In this document: piece by piece, positions 1 through 7,878 of the stretch | Numbering within the stretch: the stretch's first letter is position 1 | Layout of the letters: each line of letters opens with the position of its first letter | Assembly (NCBI GenBank): GCA_017462565.1 | Contig: JAFTQW010000062.1 | Location: 1 to 38,332 of the forward strand | DNA length: 38,332 nt | From: Ruminococcus sp. | GTDB taxonomy: Bacteria > Bacillota > Clostridia > Oscillospirales > Ruminococcaceae | Direction of reading: 5' to 3' | The notes under the pieces: generated by a model | The model's database searches: none | Told to the model about the DNA's origin: nothing | The model's input: the letters and a program-made list of their open reading frames with translations, nothing else | Translations under genes and position numbers: made by a program

Positions 1-771
1 AAGCACCTCCTGAGCCAATTCATCATATTCCTGACCTAACTTGTGACCTGTGAGACAAAGCGGTGTGCCGTTCTCGGAGCTTTTCGCCGCTTCAATGGAC
101 TTGCTGATGCTTGTCCTGAACAGCATTTCGCCGTACTTTTCCTTGAGGGTTTCTATCGCCGTTCTGCTGACCTTTGTGCGGTCAACCATAGTCGGCAGCA
201 CTCCGATGAGGTTCAGCTTTGGGTTGGTATTTGCCTTGACGAGCTGTGTGAGGGCTTCAAGGGACTGCAAGCCGTCCATACTGAACTTCTGTGTCTGCAC
301 GGGTATCAGCACTCTGTCCGCAGCGGTAAGAACATTGATAAGGAGCGTTCCGAGGGACGGCAGGCAGTCGATCAGCACGAAGTCATACGCTCCGACCACA
401 TCTTCCGTAAGTATCCTGCGGAGAATATGCTCCTTTGAGATCATCGTGACCATGAGCGTTTCCGCATTGGCGAGGTTGATGTCGGCGGGAATGTAGTCCA
501 CTCCTGCGGTTTCGCTGTGACGGATCGCTCTCTGAGCTGTCTCGGCGGTCACGGGATTTCCTGCGTAGAATGACATGATAAGCTGTGTCATGGTCGGGTT
601 GCCGTCCGGCTCGTATTTCAGGTATTCGGAGAGGTTTGCCTGCGGATCGAAGTCCACAAGCAGAACCTTCTTTCCGTGGTTCAGAGCAAGGCAAGCTCCG
701 AGGTTGTATGCGGTGGTGGACTTGCCGACTCCGCCTTTCTGATTGCTGATTGCAATGATAGTAGTTTCCAT
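1..771 (-). CDS. ParA/Soj-type partition ATPase, 3' end cut by window edge
   Basis: The frame is open from an ATG at 771 to the left edge, 257 codons without a stop, so the C-terminus lies outside. A deviant Walker A (KGGVGKSTT, residues 11-19) begins the protein, DFDPQAN follows near residue 43, and a Walker B-like VLIDCLPS lies near residue 128, the pattern of the ParA/MinD family. Such ATPases segregate plasmids and excised integrative elements by binding DNA non-specifically and responding to a ParB partner, which is not visible here. An AAGGAGG site lies just upstream of the start. The gene follows ssb on the same strand with a 26-base gap, so the two probably share a transcript. The 257 codons seen are close to the usual family length, so little is likely missing. 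Confidence 0.93.
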   Translation of the reverse strand, partial: METTIIAISNQKGGVGKSTTAYNLGACLALNHGKKVLLVDFDPQANLSEYLKYEPDGNPTMTQLIMSFYAGNPVTAETAQRAIRHSETAGVDYIPADINLANAETLMVTMISKEHILRRILTEDVVGAYDFVLIDCLPSLGTLLINVLTAADRVLIPVQTQKFSMDGLQSLEALTQLVKANTNPKLNLIGVLPTMVDRTKVSRTAIETLKEKYGEMLFRTSISKSIEAAKSSENGTPLCLTGHKLGQEYDELAQEVL

Positions 772-797
772 TTTCCTATCCTCCTTGTGATTATTGC

Positions 798-1187
798 TCA
801 GAACAGCGGATCGTCCTCTGTTCCTGCGTAGGGGTTATCGTAGCCGCTGTCAGACGGTGCGGTGTTCTCACGCTTCTTACCGCCGTTGAAGTGGATTTCC
901 TCAACTTTGACCTCAGTGGAAGAACGCTTCTGACCGTCCTTTTCAAAGCGGTTGATGTGGACTGCTCCGACGAGTGTGACCATATCGCCCTTGCCGAACC
1001 AATCAAAGATCACGTCAGCGTTGCGGTTCCAGGCGGTGCATTGAAAGAAGTCAGTTTCGGGATTCTCCTCGTCCTTACGCTTTGGACGTTCGCAGGCAAT
1101 GGTGAACTTGCAAAGCCTGTTTTCACCTTTGGTCTGAATTTCGGGATCAGCAGTCATTCTGCCTGCGACTAAGAATTTGTTTAACAT
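798..1187 (-). CDS. ssb: Single-stranded DNA-binding protein of the mobile element
   Basis: A 129-residue OB-fold SSB. The N-terminal [17 protein letters not shown] is the first strand of the fold, and the segment with [22 protein letters not shown] is typical of bacterial SSBs. A short linker leads to the acidic tip DDPLF, which in this family recruits replication and repair proteins. The protein is shorter than housekeeping SSBs, as expected of element-borne copies. It probably coats the single strand during transfer or replication of the element. A GGAAGG site precedes the ATG, and a consensus promoter lies at 1242-1270. parA follows on the same strand. Confidence 0.93.
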   Translation of the reverse strand: MLNKFLVAGRMTADPEIQTKGENRLCKFTIACERPKRKDEENPETDFFQCTAWNRNADVIFDWFGKGDMVTLVGAVHINRFEKDGQKRSSTEVKVEEIHFNGGKKRENTAPSDSGYDNPYAGTEDDPLF

Positions 1188-1241
1188 AGGATTTACCTTC
1201 CTTTCGTGGTTTGTGGGTTTCCGTGTTCCTGTTGCACTTTC

Positions 1242-1270
1242 ATTATATTATACAATATCCCTATTGTCAA
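1242..1270 (-). promoter_or_regulatory. Promoter for ssb-parA
   Basis: On the minus strand TTGACA (1265-1270), a 17-base spacer and TATAAT (1242-1247), a perfect consensus. It would give a leader of about 50 nt before ssb. Confidence 0.8.
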
Positions 1271-1359
1271 GTATAATTTTGAGAAGTTTTTGAATTTCGG
1301 CAATGCGCAGCAAATTATCTGATTTCCCCAGTGCAGCTTCACTATATTTTCGATTATAC

Positions 1360-1388
1360 TTGACATATCCCCACTAATGTGATAGAAT
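1360..1388 (+). promoter_or_regulatory. Promoter for the zinc-finger/RHH gene
   Basis: TTGACA (1360-1365), a 17-base spacer and TAGAAT (1383-1388), about 30 bases before the ATG at 1419. It is divergent from the ssb promoter. Confidence 0.7.
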
Positions 1389-1418
1389 ATCTGTAATAAC
1401 CGATCAAGGGGTGATCTG

Positions 1419-1844
1419 ATGTATAAGCACACTTGCCAGATCTGCGGAATGGAGTTTGAGTCTCCGTCAAGCAGAGCGAAATACTGTATCTACTGCCGTG
1501 ACAAGGCTCAGGTCATGCGGAACAGGGCATATAAGGAGAAGAAGCAAGCCGGAGAAGCTGTTGCGATCGGCAGCGAGCAGATATGCTCTATCTGCGGAAA
1601 GCCTTATAAGGTGACGGCAGGCTCTCAGAAGTATTGTAAGGAGTGCCAGCAGAAGCAGGCTCGTTCCAAGAAAATATCCTCAAACGCTCAGTATGCCAAA
1701 GCAAATTACAAAACGCTGAAGCTGTATGTGTCTGCCAAGGAGCGTGATGCGATCAAGGCTTATGCAGAGTCTCAGGGTATGAGCGTGAATAAGCTGTTGC
1801 TCACGGCGTTGGAAGAATACAAGGCTAATCATGGAGAGAAATGA
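1419..1844 (+). CDS. Double zinc-knuckle protein with C-terminal RHH-like domain
   Basis: A 141-residue protein. Two four-cysteine knuckles are visible: C6/C9/C23/C26 and C56/C59/C73/C76, each CxxC-x13-CxxC. Both are followed by basic stretches. The last about 45 residues (LKLYVSAKERDAIKAYAESQGMSVNKLLL and onward) have the length and pattern of a ribbon-helix-helix DNA-binding unit, as in Arc/CopG proteins. The likely role is DNA binding, as a local repressor or a transfer accessory factor; this is inferred from fold alone. GGGGTG lies just upstream of the ATG. The gene lies divergent from ssb-parA, a usual position for a regulator of that operon. The next, broken gene starts within two bases of the stop. 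Confidence 0.75.
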   Translation: MYKHTCQICGMEFESPSSRAKYCIYCRDKAQVMRNRAYKEKKQAGEAVAIGSEQICSICGKPYKVTAGSQKYCKECQQKQARSKKISSNAQYAKANYKTLKLYVSAKERDAIKAYAESQGMSVNKLLLTALEEYKANHGEK

Positions 1845-1845
1845 T

Positions 1846-2169
1846 ATGGCAAAATATGCTTTGAAATATATGTATGATTGGGGCAGCGGTATCTGCTTAT
1901 GGAGTGTAAATGATGCTGCCCGTGAGAAATATGATTATCCAATCGAGCTTGATAGTTTACCTCTTTCTGACAATTTGAAAAATGAGCTTGAGTATCTTAT
2001 CAATAAACATGATGAAGCATTGGATTGGGAGTATCCTCCGAATCCGCTTCTGTGGTAAGAACAAGAGCAAGCCGACTTTATTGAAAGAGCAAAACAAGCA
2101 TATTATCGGATTGTCATGGAACTTGGTGATGATTATGAATTAGAACTACGGGAAAAATGGCTCTTGTAA
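1846..2169 (+). pseudogene. Small unknown gene split by an in-frame TAA
   Basis: The frame starting at ATG 1846 (GGAGAG site at 1833-1838) reads MAKYALKYMYDWGSGICLW and stops at TAA 2056-2058 after about 70 codons. The same frame then continues without interruption for 36 more codons, including ADFIERAKQAYYRIVMELG, to a second TAA at 2167-2169. The second part has normal protein composition and ends next to the convergent relaxase stop at 2170. The simplest reading is one gene of about 107 codons with a nonsense mutation. An ATG at 1831 is also in frame but lacks a ribosome site. I do not recognise a family. The alternative is a genuine 70-residue protein followed by chance open frame. Confidence 0.6.
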
Positions 2170-3570
2170 TCACTCCAAATCCCCATTCTTTTTACGCTTG
2201 CGGTCTTGCTGCTGTTCATTGCGTTCCTGACGGAGAAACTCCTCAATGGTACGCTGTGCGTCGGCAAGGTCACGTGCCCGCTTGTCCGCTTCACGAAACT
2301 GCTGATCCTTCAATGAACGCTCTTGTATAAGGGCGTTTATTTTTTTGTCCAGGCTCTCCACGGTCGGGATATGACCGGAGGGATAAAGCTCCAATACCTT
2401 AGTGCGGATTTGCCCGTACTCGGTAAGCTCTGCGCTGTGTTCCTTTCGGTACTTCTTCGCAGCACTTCCGCTGAGGGCTTTCAGCTCCTCGACGTACACT
2501 TTCAGCTTGCGGTATTTCCGCAGGACTTTCAGCTTCACCTGCAAGTCCTCGATCTTCGTTTTCATGTCGTTTAGCTCGGAGAGAAGTCCTCGGCTGTGTG
2601 CGTATTCCGATATTGCCGCCTGCCGTATCTCATCAGGCTCAACACCGTACTCAGCTATCACATTCTTTGCGATACTGGCGAGCTTCATATTGCCACGGTC
2701 GATAGCGTCCTGAACGAACTTGTTCGGTGGCTTCTTTGTGATAACTCTGACCTTTGTCCTCGGCGTGTAGATCATAACTCCGTGATACTGAGCGATGCGG
2801 TCTTTGATCTGCCGTGTTTCATAGTACCAGCCGAGTGTTCGGGCGCGAGTCATCTTGGCTCTCGGATTGCGTTCTTTCTGCTCCGAAAGCATAAATTTCA
2901 GGTCGATCTTGTGGTCTGGATTGTACTCAACAAGCACACCATATTCGGCGCATTTCCTGATAAAATCATCGAAGTCCTCGCTTGCTTTCACAACCTGATC
3001 TATCGTGTATTTCAGCTTGGCTTTCCACGATAGCCTTTGACGGTTCATATCCCACTCCCAATGGCTCTTGCCCTTCGTTCTTTCGGGGTGTTCGATAACA
3101 TCCAGATGATGCCGTTTGCATACTTCGTCCGACAGGTCAATAAGCTTCTTCCACGCACGTTCCTTGACCTTGCCCTGATTCATATTGGTCTCGAAAGTTC
3201 TGCCGTTTTTTCGGTTCACATTATTGAAGATAACGTGCAGATGTGTATGGTCGGTATCGGTATGGATTGCGAGAAAGTATTGGTATTCGCCCTTGAGGAA
3301 TTTTTCGCAAAGTTCCTTGCCTACTTCCAAAGCTCTTTCAGGCGTGATCTCACCAGGCTTAAAGCTCTGAATAAAGTGCTGAGAGAGGACAGTATTCAAG
3401 CCCGTTCCTCCTGCACGGACTGCTTCAAAATCTCTGCTTGCCTGTGCAGGATCAGAGCTGCACCCGTATGTGAAGATCAGTCTGCCGCCGTCTGTTTTTT
3501 CAGGGTTGGCGATATAGGCTAACGCTTTAACCTCAGTAGTTTTGATTGCAAAGAGTTTAGTAATTGCCAA
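2170..3570 (-). CDS. MOBP-type relaxase (MobA/VirD2-like nuclease)
   Basis: A 466-residue protein. The N-terminal third is a relaxase domain: Y19 in ALAYIANPEKT is the likely nicking tyrosine, and the metal-binding histidine cluster lies at 103-112 (HTDTDHTHLHV). Relaxases of this family cut one strand at oriT, stay attached to the 5' end and lead it into the recipient. The C-terminal half (from about 330) is highly charged and predicted coiled coil, ending in KRKKNGD. The start is a TTG at 3570 with an AAGGAGGGG site about 11 bases upstream; no in-frame ATG lies nearby. It overlaps the mobC end by 52 bases, which suggests translational coupling. No coupling protein or type IV secretion gene is in view, so it cannot be told whether the element is self-transmissible. 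Confidence 0.92.
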   Translation of the reverse strand: MAITKLFAIKTTEVKALAYIANPEKTDGGRLIFTYGCSSDPAQASRDFEAVRAGGTGLNTVLSQHFIQSFKPGEITPERALEVGKELCEKFLKGEYQYFLAIHTDTDHTHLHVIFNNVNRKNGRTFETNMNQGKVKERAWKKLIDLSDEVCKRHHLDVIEHPERTKGKSHWEWDMNRQRLSWKAKLKYTIDQVVKASEDFDDFIRKCAEYGVLVEYNPDHKIDLKFMLSEQKERNPRAKMTRARTLGWYYETRQIKDRIAQYHGVMIYTPRTKVRVITKKPPNKFVQDAIDRGNMKLASIAKNVIAEYGVEPDEIRQAAISEYAHSRGLLSELNDMKTKIEDLQVKLKVLRKYRKLKVYVEELKALSGSAAKKYRKEHSAELTEYGQIRTKVLELYPSGHIPTVESLDKKINALIQERSLKDQQFREADKRARDLADAQRTIEEFLRQERNEQQQDRKRKKNGDLE

Positions 3571-3893
3571 ATCTTATCCTGCCCCTCCTTGATGTTCACG
3601 ATGTCTTCGGTATACAATTTGTTCGTGCTGTTCGCTCTCACGGCTATCTGATTGATGTTGTTGGAAATACTTCCGACAAGCCTGTAAATCTTATCAAACT
3701 TCTCCTCATCAAAATTGACTATATATCCCTCAAAGATCATAGCCCTGATAAACTCGCTCCGTGACCTCAGACCGCTGTTGCGAAACTTGCGCTCGATAGC
3801 TTCGTATTCTGCTTCGGTGAGGCGTATCTGCATATACCGATTATGCGGTTCGATCTCTGCTATTTTTCTCATCTCCTTTTGTTCGGGGTTCAA
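3519..3893 (-). CDS. MobC-like relaxosome accessory protein
   Basis: A small basic protein just upstream of the relaxase. The segment NRYMQIRLTEAEYEAIERKFRNSGLRSRSEFIRAMI is an RHH-like DNA-binding unit, and the C-terminal part (VGSISNNINQIAVRANS) matches the bacterial MobC domain that follows it in mobilization proteins. MobC proteins bind oriT and help the relaxase melt the nic region. The start is uncertain. ATG 3872 has AGGAG touching it, which is too close; the TTG at 3893 has GAGGG about 7 bases upstream and is preferred. The frame is open further upstream to 4025, but that part overlaps the candidate oriT and does not look conserved. Confidence 0.82.
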   Translation of the reverse strand: MNPEQKEMRKIAEIEPHNRYMQIRLTEAEYEAIERKFRNSGLRSRSEFIRAMIFEGYIVNFDEEKFDKIYRLVGSISNNINQIAVRANSTNKLYTEDIVNIKEGQDKIWQLLNSLQSKLLRLKR

Positions 3894-3974
3894 GGGGTGT
3901 CCCTCTTGCAAGCATTGTATCGGAACATTAAATTTCTGAGAAATTGTAATGCGGAGATACCGAGCTTGCTGGGT

Positions 3975-4100
3975 TTGAATCACGCCCTCCGTGCGTGATT
4001 TCAATTTGAGCCTTTGGCTCTGCAAAGTTTCCTCTCTCCGTCAGAGAAATTGGAGCTTTGCAACTTCGGCTGCAATACCCCCTCACTTATATACCGCCAA
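3975..4100. other. Candidate origin of transfer upstream of mobC
   Basis: The DNA directly upstream of mobC holds an 8-bp inverted repeat, AATCACGC at 3978-3985 with GCGTGATT at 3993-4000, then a GAGCC/GGCTC hairpin at 4008-4020. On the minus strand a TATAAGTGAGGGGG stretch is seen around 4080-4091. Its TAAGTG resembles nic regions of several mobilizable plasmids. Position next to mobC and the relaxase is what is expected of oriT. The nic position is not established. Confidence 0.4.
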
Positions 4101-4207
4101 ATTTGAGAAATCGGGAAAGAAATCCGCAAATGTTCATGAAAAGTTTACAGTTAAATTTGCTGATGATACAACATTCCGAATAATATACCGTTTTTTTTCG
4201 AACTTGA

Positions 4208-4236
4208 TTGATACTCATGCATAATTATGGTAAAAT
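4208..4236 (+). promoter_or_regulatory. Promoter for the WYL regulator
   Basis: TTGATA (4208-4213), a 17-base spacer and TAAAAT (4231-4236). Transcription would begin near 4243 and give a leader of about 145 nt that contains the hairpin at 4330-4359. Confidence 0.5.
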
Positions 4237-4329
4237 AGTAATAGTAGGCTGTGTCCGGATCGCTATCTGACAGAAGAATATATTTCATTTAGGGGCGATG
4301 CGTGAACGGGATAAGTAAAATGCAAAAAT

Positions 4330-4366
4330 CCCTGTTCTGAACTCCGTTTCAGAACAGGGTTTTCAG
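4330..4366 (+). terminator. Leader hairpin, possible attenuator of the WYL gene
   Basis: A 12-bp perfect stem (4330-4341 with 4348-4359, loop CTCCGT) is followed by TTTTCAGCTTTTT. It ends about 14 bases before the AGGAGGG ribosome site of the downstream gene. It has the form of an intrinsic terminator inside the 5' leader, so expression may depend on read-through or antitermination. Confidence 0.55.
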
Positions 4367-4388
4367 CTTTTTCAGGAGGGAAAATAAA

Positions 4389-5366
4389 ATGGATCATGAA
4401 AGAATTATATACATCTACGATTATCTGTCACGGTACACGGACGAGAACCACTATGTATCAATCAGCCAGATACAAGAACACCTCGCCAATGTCTGCAATC
4501 TGACCAGAGTGAAGAACGTAACGATTCGCCGTGACCTTGACAGGCTGACTGCTATGGGAAATCATATCGTAAAGCATAACCGTGAACATAACACGGCATA
4601 CTATGCTTTAATTGACAAGAGTTTCTCATTCAATGAAATACGTTTCATCGTTGATTCGATCTCGATAAACAAATTCCTGACAGCATTTCAGAAGAAAACA
4701 CTGATAAAGAAATTTGAGGGTATGTGTTCCGATGCAGAGATCAGGCAGCTCATCAGCCGTATCGTTCTGAATGAACGTTGTCCCTCGACACTCGATCTCT
4801 TGGAAAACTTGGATAAGATTCATAGATTGATCGGTGAACGGCAGAAAATAGATTTTGAATACGGCAAGTATGACGAAACAACGAAACAGATAGCTTATTA
4901 CTATAAGAAACGGGAAATGCTCCCTGTGAGCGTGATCTACTTCCATGAGCGATTCTATCTTAAATGCCTCAATGAGAAGGACAGGAAATGGCGTATATAT
5001 AGAGTTGACCGAATGAAGAATATCCTCGGTGGCGAAGTGTCTTATGTTCGGCTGCCACCGGAGGACAATTATGAGGGGTTCGTAACGGATATGTTTGCTC
5101 CTGAATACTTCACCGTAGTCACACTGCGGGTAAAGAAGTATCTGCTCGATGAAATGAGGGAAAATTTTGGAGATTACGCTTCGATTTTTCACGATGAAGA
5201 TTCTGACTATGTTCGTATCCGTGTACGGGTAGGTATCAACCGCAAATTTTATCTGTGGCTTATGCAGTATGGTGACGGTGTGGAGCTTGTTTCGCCTGTA
5301 AAAGAACGAGCTGAGTATTTGGAAGAAGTCCGTAAAATGCTAAGAGCTTATCCTGAATTTGCTTAG
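4389..5366 (+). CDS. WYL-domain transcriptional regulator
   Basis: A 325-residue protein. Residues 1-75 form a winged helix-turn-helix of the DeoR/HTH_11 type (ISQIQEHLANVCNLTRVKNVTIRRDLDRLTAMG). Residues about 145-225 form a WYL-like domain, a ligand-binding module that senses nucleotides or other small molecules in several defence and DNA-damage regulators. The C-terminal part resembles the WCX extension. AGGAGGG lies 8 bases before the ATG. It stands alone between the mobilization block and the exonuclease gene, so its targets cannot be named; regulation of element genes is an inference. The hairpin just before its ribosome site suggests control by attenuation. Confidence 0.88.
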   Translation: MDHERIIYIYDYLSRYTDENHYVSISQIQEHLANVCNLTRVKNVTIRRDLDRLTAMGNHIVKHNREHNTAYYALIDKSFSFNEIRFIVDSISINKFLTAFQKKTLIKKFEGMCSDAEIRQLISRIVLNERCPSTLDLLENLDKIHRLIGERQKIDFEYGKYDETTKQIAYYYKKREMLPVSVIYFHERFYLKCLNEKDRKWRIYRVDRMKNILGGEVSYVRLPPEDNYEGFVTDMFAPEYFTVVTLRVKKYLLDEMRENFGDYASIFHDEDSDYVRIRVRVGINRKFYLWLMQYGDGVELVSPVKERAEYLEEVRKMLRAYPEFA

Positions 5367-5545
5367 TAACAGCTTTTTGACGGCTCTTTCTGCAACTCAC
5401 AAGCAACTCTTGTGCAATCCCATAATTAATGATCTGACGGTAAGCTGTCATTGTTCTCGGATAAACAGGTTTTGAATAGCTTTGAGCGAATCGGAGCATA
5501 ATGAAAGGCAGTCGGCAGCAATGTCGGTTGTTTTCTTTCTGCCAA

Positions 5546-5574
5546 TTGACCTTTCCGTTCCGTTGTGGTATAAT
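5546..5574 (+). promoter_or_regulatory. Promoter for the exonuclease gene
   Basis: TTGACC (5546-5551), a 17-base spacer and TATAAT (5569-5574), 36 bases before the ATG at 5611. The rest of the 5367-5545 gap shows no gene. Confidence 0.75.
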
Positions 5575-5610
5575 TAACCTATAATCTGCTTTGCTTGGGA
5601 GTGATACGAT

Positions 5611-6141
5611 ATGGCAGTCTACATAGTCTTTGACGTTGAAACGCCCAATCGTGCAAATGACCGTATGAGTGCGATAGGCATTTCTGCAATCAAGGATAAT
5701 AAGATCGTGGCGAACTACTTTTCTCTTGTTGATCCCGAAACACACTTCGACTACTTCAACACTAAGCTCACCGGAATAGATGCGGATAAGGTCAAGGGCG
5801 CTCCGAATTTTGCAGAGCTATGGAAGAAGATTGAGCCTATCATGAGCAAGGGTATCCTGGTTGCACATAATGCTGTGTTCGATATGAGCGTTCTTCGTGC
5901 CTGTCTGCGTGATTACGGTATCTCTTGGAAACCGACGGCAAAATACCTTTGTACGGTCCGGATCGGCAGGCGTGTTCTGCCTGATATGAAGCATAACCTA
6001 AACGTGATGTGCGATCACTACGGTATTGCTCTCGATCATCATCAGGCAGACAGTGATAGTCATGCCTGTGCGGAGATACTGCTGAGATATATCGAAAGCG
6101 GTATTGACGTGAGAGAATATGTGAAAGAATACAAACTATAA
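5611..6141 (+). CDS. DnaQ-like DEDDh 3'-5' exonuclease
   Basis: A 176-residue single-domain protein. The three exonuclease motifs are present: D8 and E10 in FDVET (Exo I), HNAVFDM around 86-92 with D91 (Exo II), and HHQADSD with H144 and D149 (Exo III, DEDDh type). It resembles the epsilon subunit of DNA polymerase III and stand-alone exonucleases that trim 3' ends. The gene has its own promoter and a GGGAGTGA site. On this element it may process ends during transfer or integration, which is inference. No polymerase domain is attached. Confidence 0.9.
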   Translation: MAVYIVFDVETPNRANDRMSAIGISAIKDNKIVANYFSLVDPETHFDYFNTKLTGIDADKVKGAPNFAELWKKIEPIMSKGILVAHNAVFDMSVLRACLRDYGISWKPTAKYLCTVRIGRRVLPDMKHNLNVMCDHYGIALDHHQADSDSHACAEILLRYIESGIDVREYVKEYKL

Positions 6142-6174
6142 ATCATCAATTATCAGAGCTGTTGCGATAAAGCA

Positions 6175-6357
6175 ATGGCTCTTTTCTTTTCAGAAGTACA
6201 AATTCTGTCTATCTTAAATGATATAATAAAAAATGAAAGTTTGTTTCCAGAAAGCCAAATTTTGTACAACTGGTTTCATATAATGGAAGCAGACAAGCAT
6301 ACAACTCGATACTTTTGTGATGTCATTGAACAGTTCCATACAAGACTTGATCGGTAA
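6175..6357 (+). CDS. Hypothetical 60-residue protein, doubtful
   Basis: An open frame of 60 codons beginning 33 bases after the exonuclease stop. Composition is protein-like (MALFFSEVQILSILNDIIK at the start), but there is no ribosome site before the ATG and no recognised domain. It may be a remnant of a larger gene or chance. Confidence 0.3.
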   Translation: MALFFSEVQILSILNDIIKNESLFPESQILYNWFHIMEADKHTTRYFCDVIEQFHTRLDR

Positions 6358-6493
6358 TCCATTACGGTCTTTAGGGGGTGATAGCTGTGTACTGGACGAT
6401 GATAATAGATCACGGTCTGCATTGATTGCCTTGCGGATTTGTTTGTGCTGATACAGAAGTTGAGTGTGTTATGCTGTAAACTCTCGGCATAAA

Positions 6494-6528
6494 GGGCGGT
6501 CTGAGCAGATCAGGCCGCCCTTTTTTTT
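6494..6528 (+). terminator. Intrinsic terminator
   Basis: An 11-bp stem (GGGCGGTCTGA with TCAGGCCGCCC, one G-T pair) around loop GCAGA, followed by eight T. It ends the exonuclease transcript. Confidence 0.9.
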
Positions 6529-6702
6529 ACTCATAATGTGATAGGAAAATGAAATTTTGGTGAAAAGTTGCCGCACTATAATTTTGCACAAAGAGTAATT
6601 TTTCAACATGGGACTGAGGTTTGAATGAGTTAGGTGGAAATGTTGAATCGGTAGTGCATTATCGAAAAGTGCAGGAAAATGGGGCTTTTATAAAAATCGG
6701 GT

Positions 6703-6756
6703 GTTCCCGAACGGGAACGCTGAGAAGTTGCTTTTTACGCTGTAATGGTTCATAAT
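6703..6756 (+). promoter_or_regulatory. Operator-like palindrome and promoter for the XRE/sigma-like pair
   Basis: GTTCCCG-AA-CGGGAAC at 6703-6718 is a perfect palindrome. Ten bases later a promoter reads TTGCTT (6728-6733), a 17-base spacer and CATAAT (6751-6756). The layout suggests a repressor site just upstream of -35; the XRE protein encoded downstream is one candidate. Confidence 0.4.
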
Positions 6757-6955
6757 AATATAGAACGCATCGGCGCGTTGCTCCAACGGTGAACCTTACT
6801 GCGCAGGAGGGTTACTCGATCACTGTATGGAAACTGAATATGAAACGATCGAATGGACGAGTAATGTTTGATTGTCGGACGGGTATATTCCGAATGACAG
6901 GCTTACTATGTTCATTTGCTGATTTCCGTCTGACAGAAAGGACGGAACCGGTATT

Positions 6956-7447
6956 ATGAATGATTTACATACTCCTCAGATTTCATTATTCAGCGAACAT
7001 GAGGAGCCGCAAAGCTACGAAGTTTACGTTTACGGGACTGATGATCTCAATGAGCAGAACAAGGACAGCTTCTGCGTGGCATTATGTCGGTATTTAGACG
7101 AGATCAATATAAGCCAGAAAACGCTTGCAAGACTGACGGGAATTGCTCCATCTACGCTCTCACGGTATCTTTCGGGTAAAAGGAAGATGCAGTATGATTA
7201 CCTCTGTGCGGTCTGTATAGCAATCAGACTTCACCCTTTCAGGCAGCGTTACTTGTTTTCGCTCCTGCTGTATGCGATGCCATGTGACCAGGATTACAGA
7301 AAAGCAGATAAGAATATCATCAGGGCTTATCTTGACGGCTGTGCATTCGATAAACGTTTTACGCTTACAGCCTGCAATGAACAGTTGAAGGCAATCCATA
7401 CCAAACCTCTTACAAACCTGACCTCTGCTAAGGAGGACAGTGAGTAA
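6956..7447 (+). CDS. XRE-family helix-turn-helix regulator
   Basis: A 163-residue protein. Residues about 38-85 (ALCRYLDEINISQKTLARLTGIAPSTLSRYLSGKRKM) form a Cro/C1-type helix-turn-helix, with an acidic N-terminal arm and a C-terminal segment of unknown fold. The start has AAAGGACGG upstream. Its stop overlaps the ATG of the sigma-like gene (TAATG), so the two are translated together. The pair lies before excisionase and integrase, where many integrative elements keep the switch that controls excision. Autoregulation through the palindrome at 6703 is possible but not shown. Confidence 0.85.
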   Translation: MNDLHTPQISLFSEHEEPQSYEVYVYGTDDLNEQNKDSFCVALCRYLDEINISQKTLARLTGIAPSTLSRYLSGKRKMQYDYLCAVCIAIRLHPFRQRYLFSLLLYAMPCDQDYRKADKNIIRAYLDGCAFDKRFTLTACNEQLKAIHTKPLTNLTSAKEDSE

Positions 7448-7878
7448 TGGGAAGATTTATGTATGTCCACTTTGGCGATGATGTTCCCCGTAACATCGAG
7501 AAAGAGTACAACAAGCTCTTGCGAAAAGAACGATACATTGAGGAGCTGGATGCAAAAAACGGAAAGATCTATCCCGATTTTGACGATGTTCTATCTTCGA
7601 ATCCCGATCCTGCGAGTATTCCCATAAGCGATGAAGAAGAAAAGGAGCAGATCAGGCACCGGAACAGGCTTGATTATCTGCCTGATGCCTTAGAACTGCT
7701 GAAATCGGATTTTCCTGAAGGGTATGAGCTTATACGGGACTACTTTCTGAGAGAGGATAAGGTGACGATGTGGTATCTCGTTGAGAAATACGGTTTATCA
7801 ATTGATATGGTGCGTTACCGAATCAAGATTGCAAAGCAGAAGCTCAAGGAGTATATCATCTTGCACGAAAACGAATAA
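7447..7878 (+). CDS. Sigma-70 region 4-like protein
   Basis: A 143-residue acidic protein. The C-terminal about 65 residues (LPDALELLKSDFPEGYELIRDYFLREDKVTMWYLVEKYGLSIDMVRYRIKIAKQKLKEYI) have the spacing of a sigma region 4 helix-turn-helix, although the N-terminal sigma region 2 is absent. Proteins of this kind are common in conjugative elements of Firmicutes and are annotated as sigma-like or as regulators. A good AAGGAGG site lies inside the end of the XRE gene. It may activate downstream excision genes, but this is inferred from position. Confidence 0.75.
   Translation: MGRFMYVHFGDDVPRNIEKEYNKLLRKERYIEELDAKNGKIYPDFDDVLSSNPDPASIPISDEEEKEQIRHRNRLDYLPDALELLKSDFPEGYELIRDYFLREDKVTMWYLVEKYGLSIDMVRYRIKIAKQKLKEYIILHENE

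Larger units (their letters stand above)
6358..6955. other. Gene-free stretch with terminator, operator-like palindrome and long leader
   Basis: No convincing gene is seen in these 598 bases. They hold a strong terminator (6494-6528), a 16-base palindrome (6703-6718), a probable promoter (6728-6756) and then a leader of about 190 nt with several short complementary pairs, such as GTTG/CAAC near 6779-6789 and AACC/GGTT near 6792-6813, before the XRE gene. Confidence 0.5.

Noticed and set aside
383-694. Open frames on both strands inside the parA region
   Set aside because: They are other-frame readings of the ParA gene, whose own frame shows clear Walker motifs.
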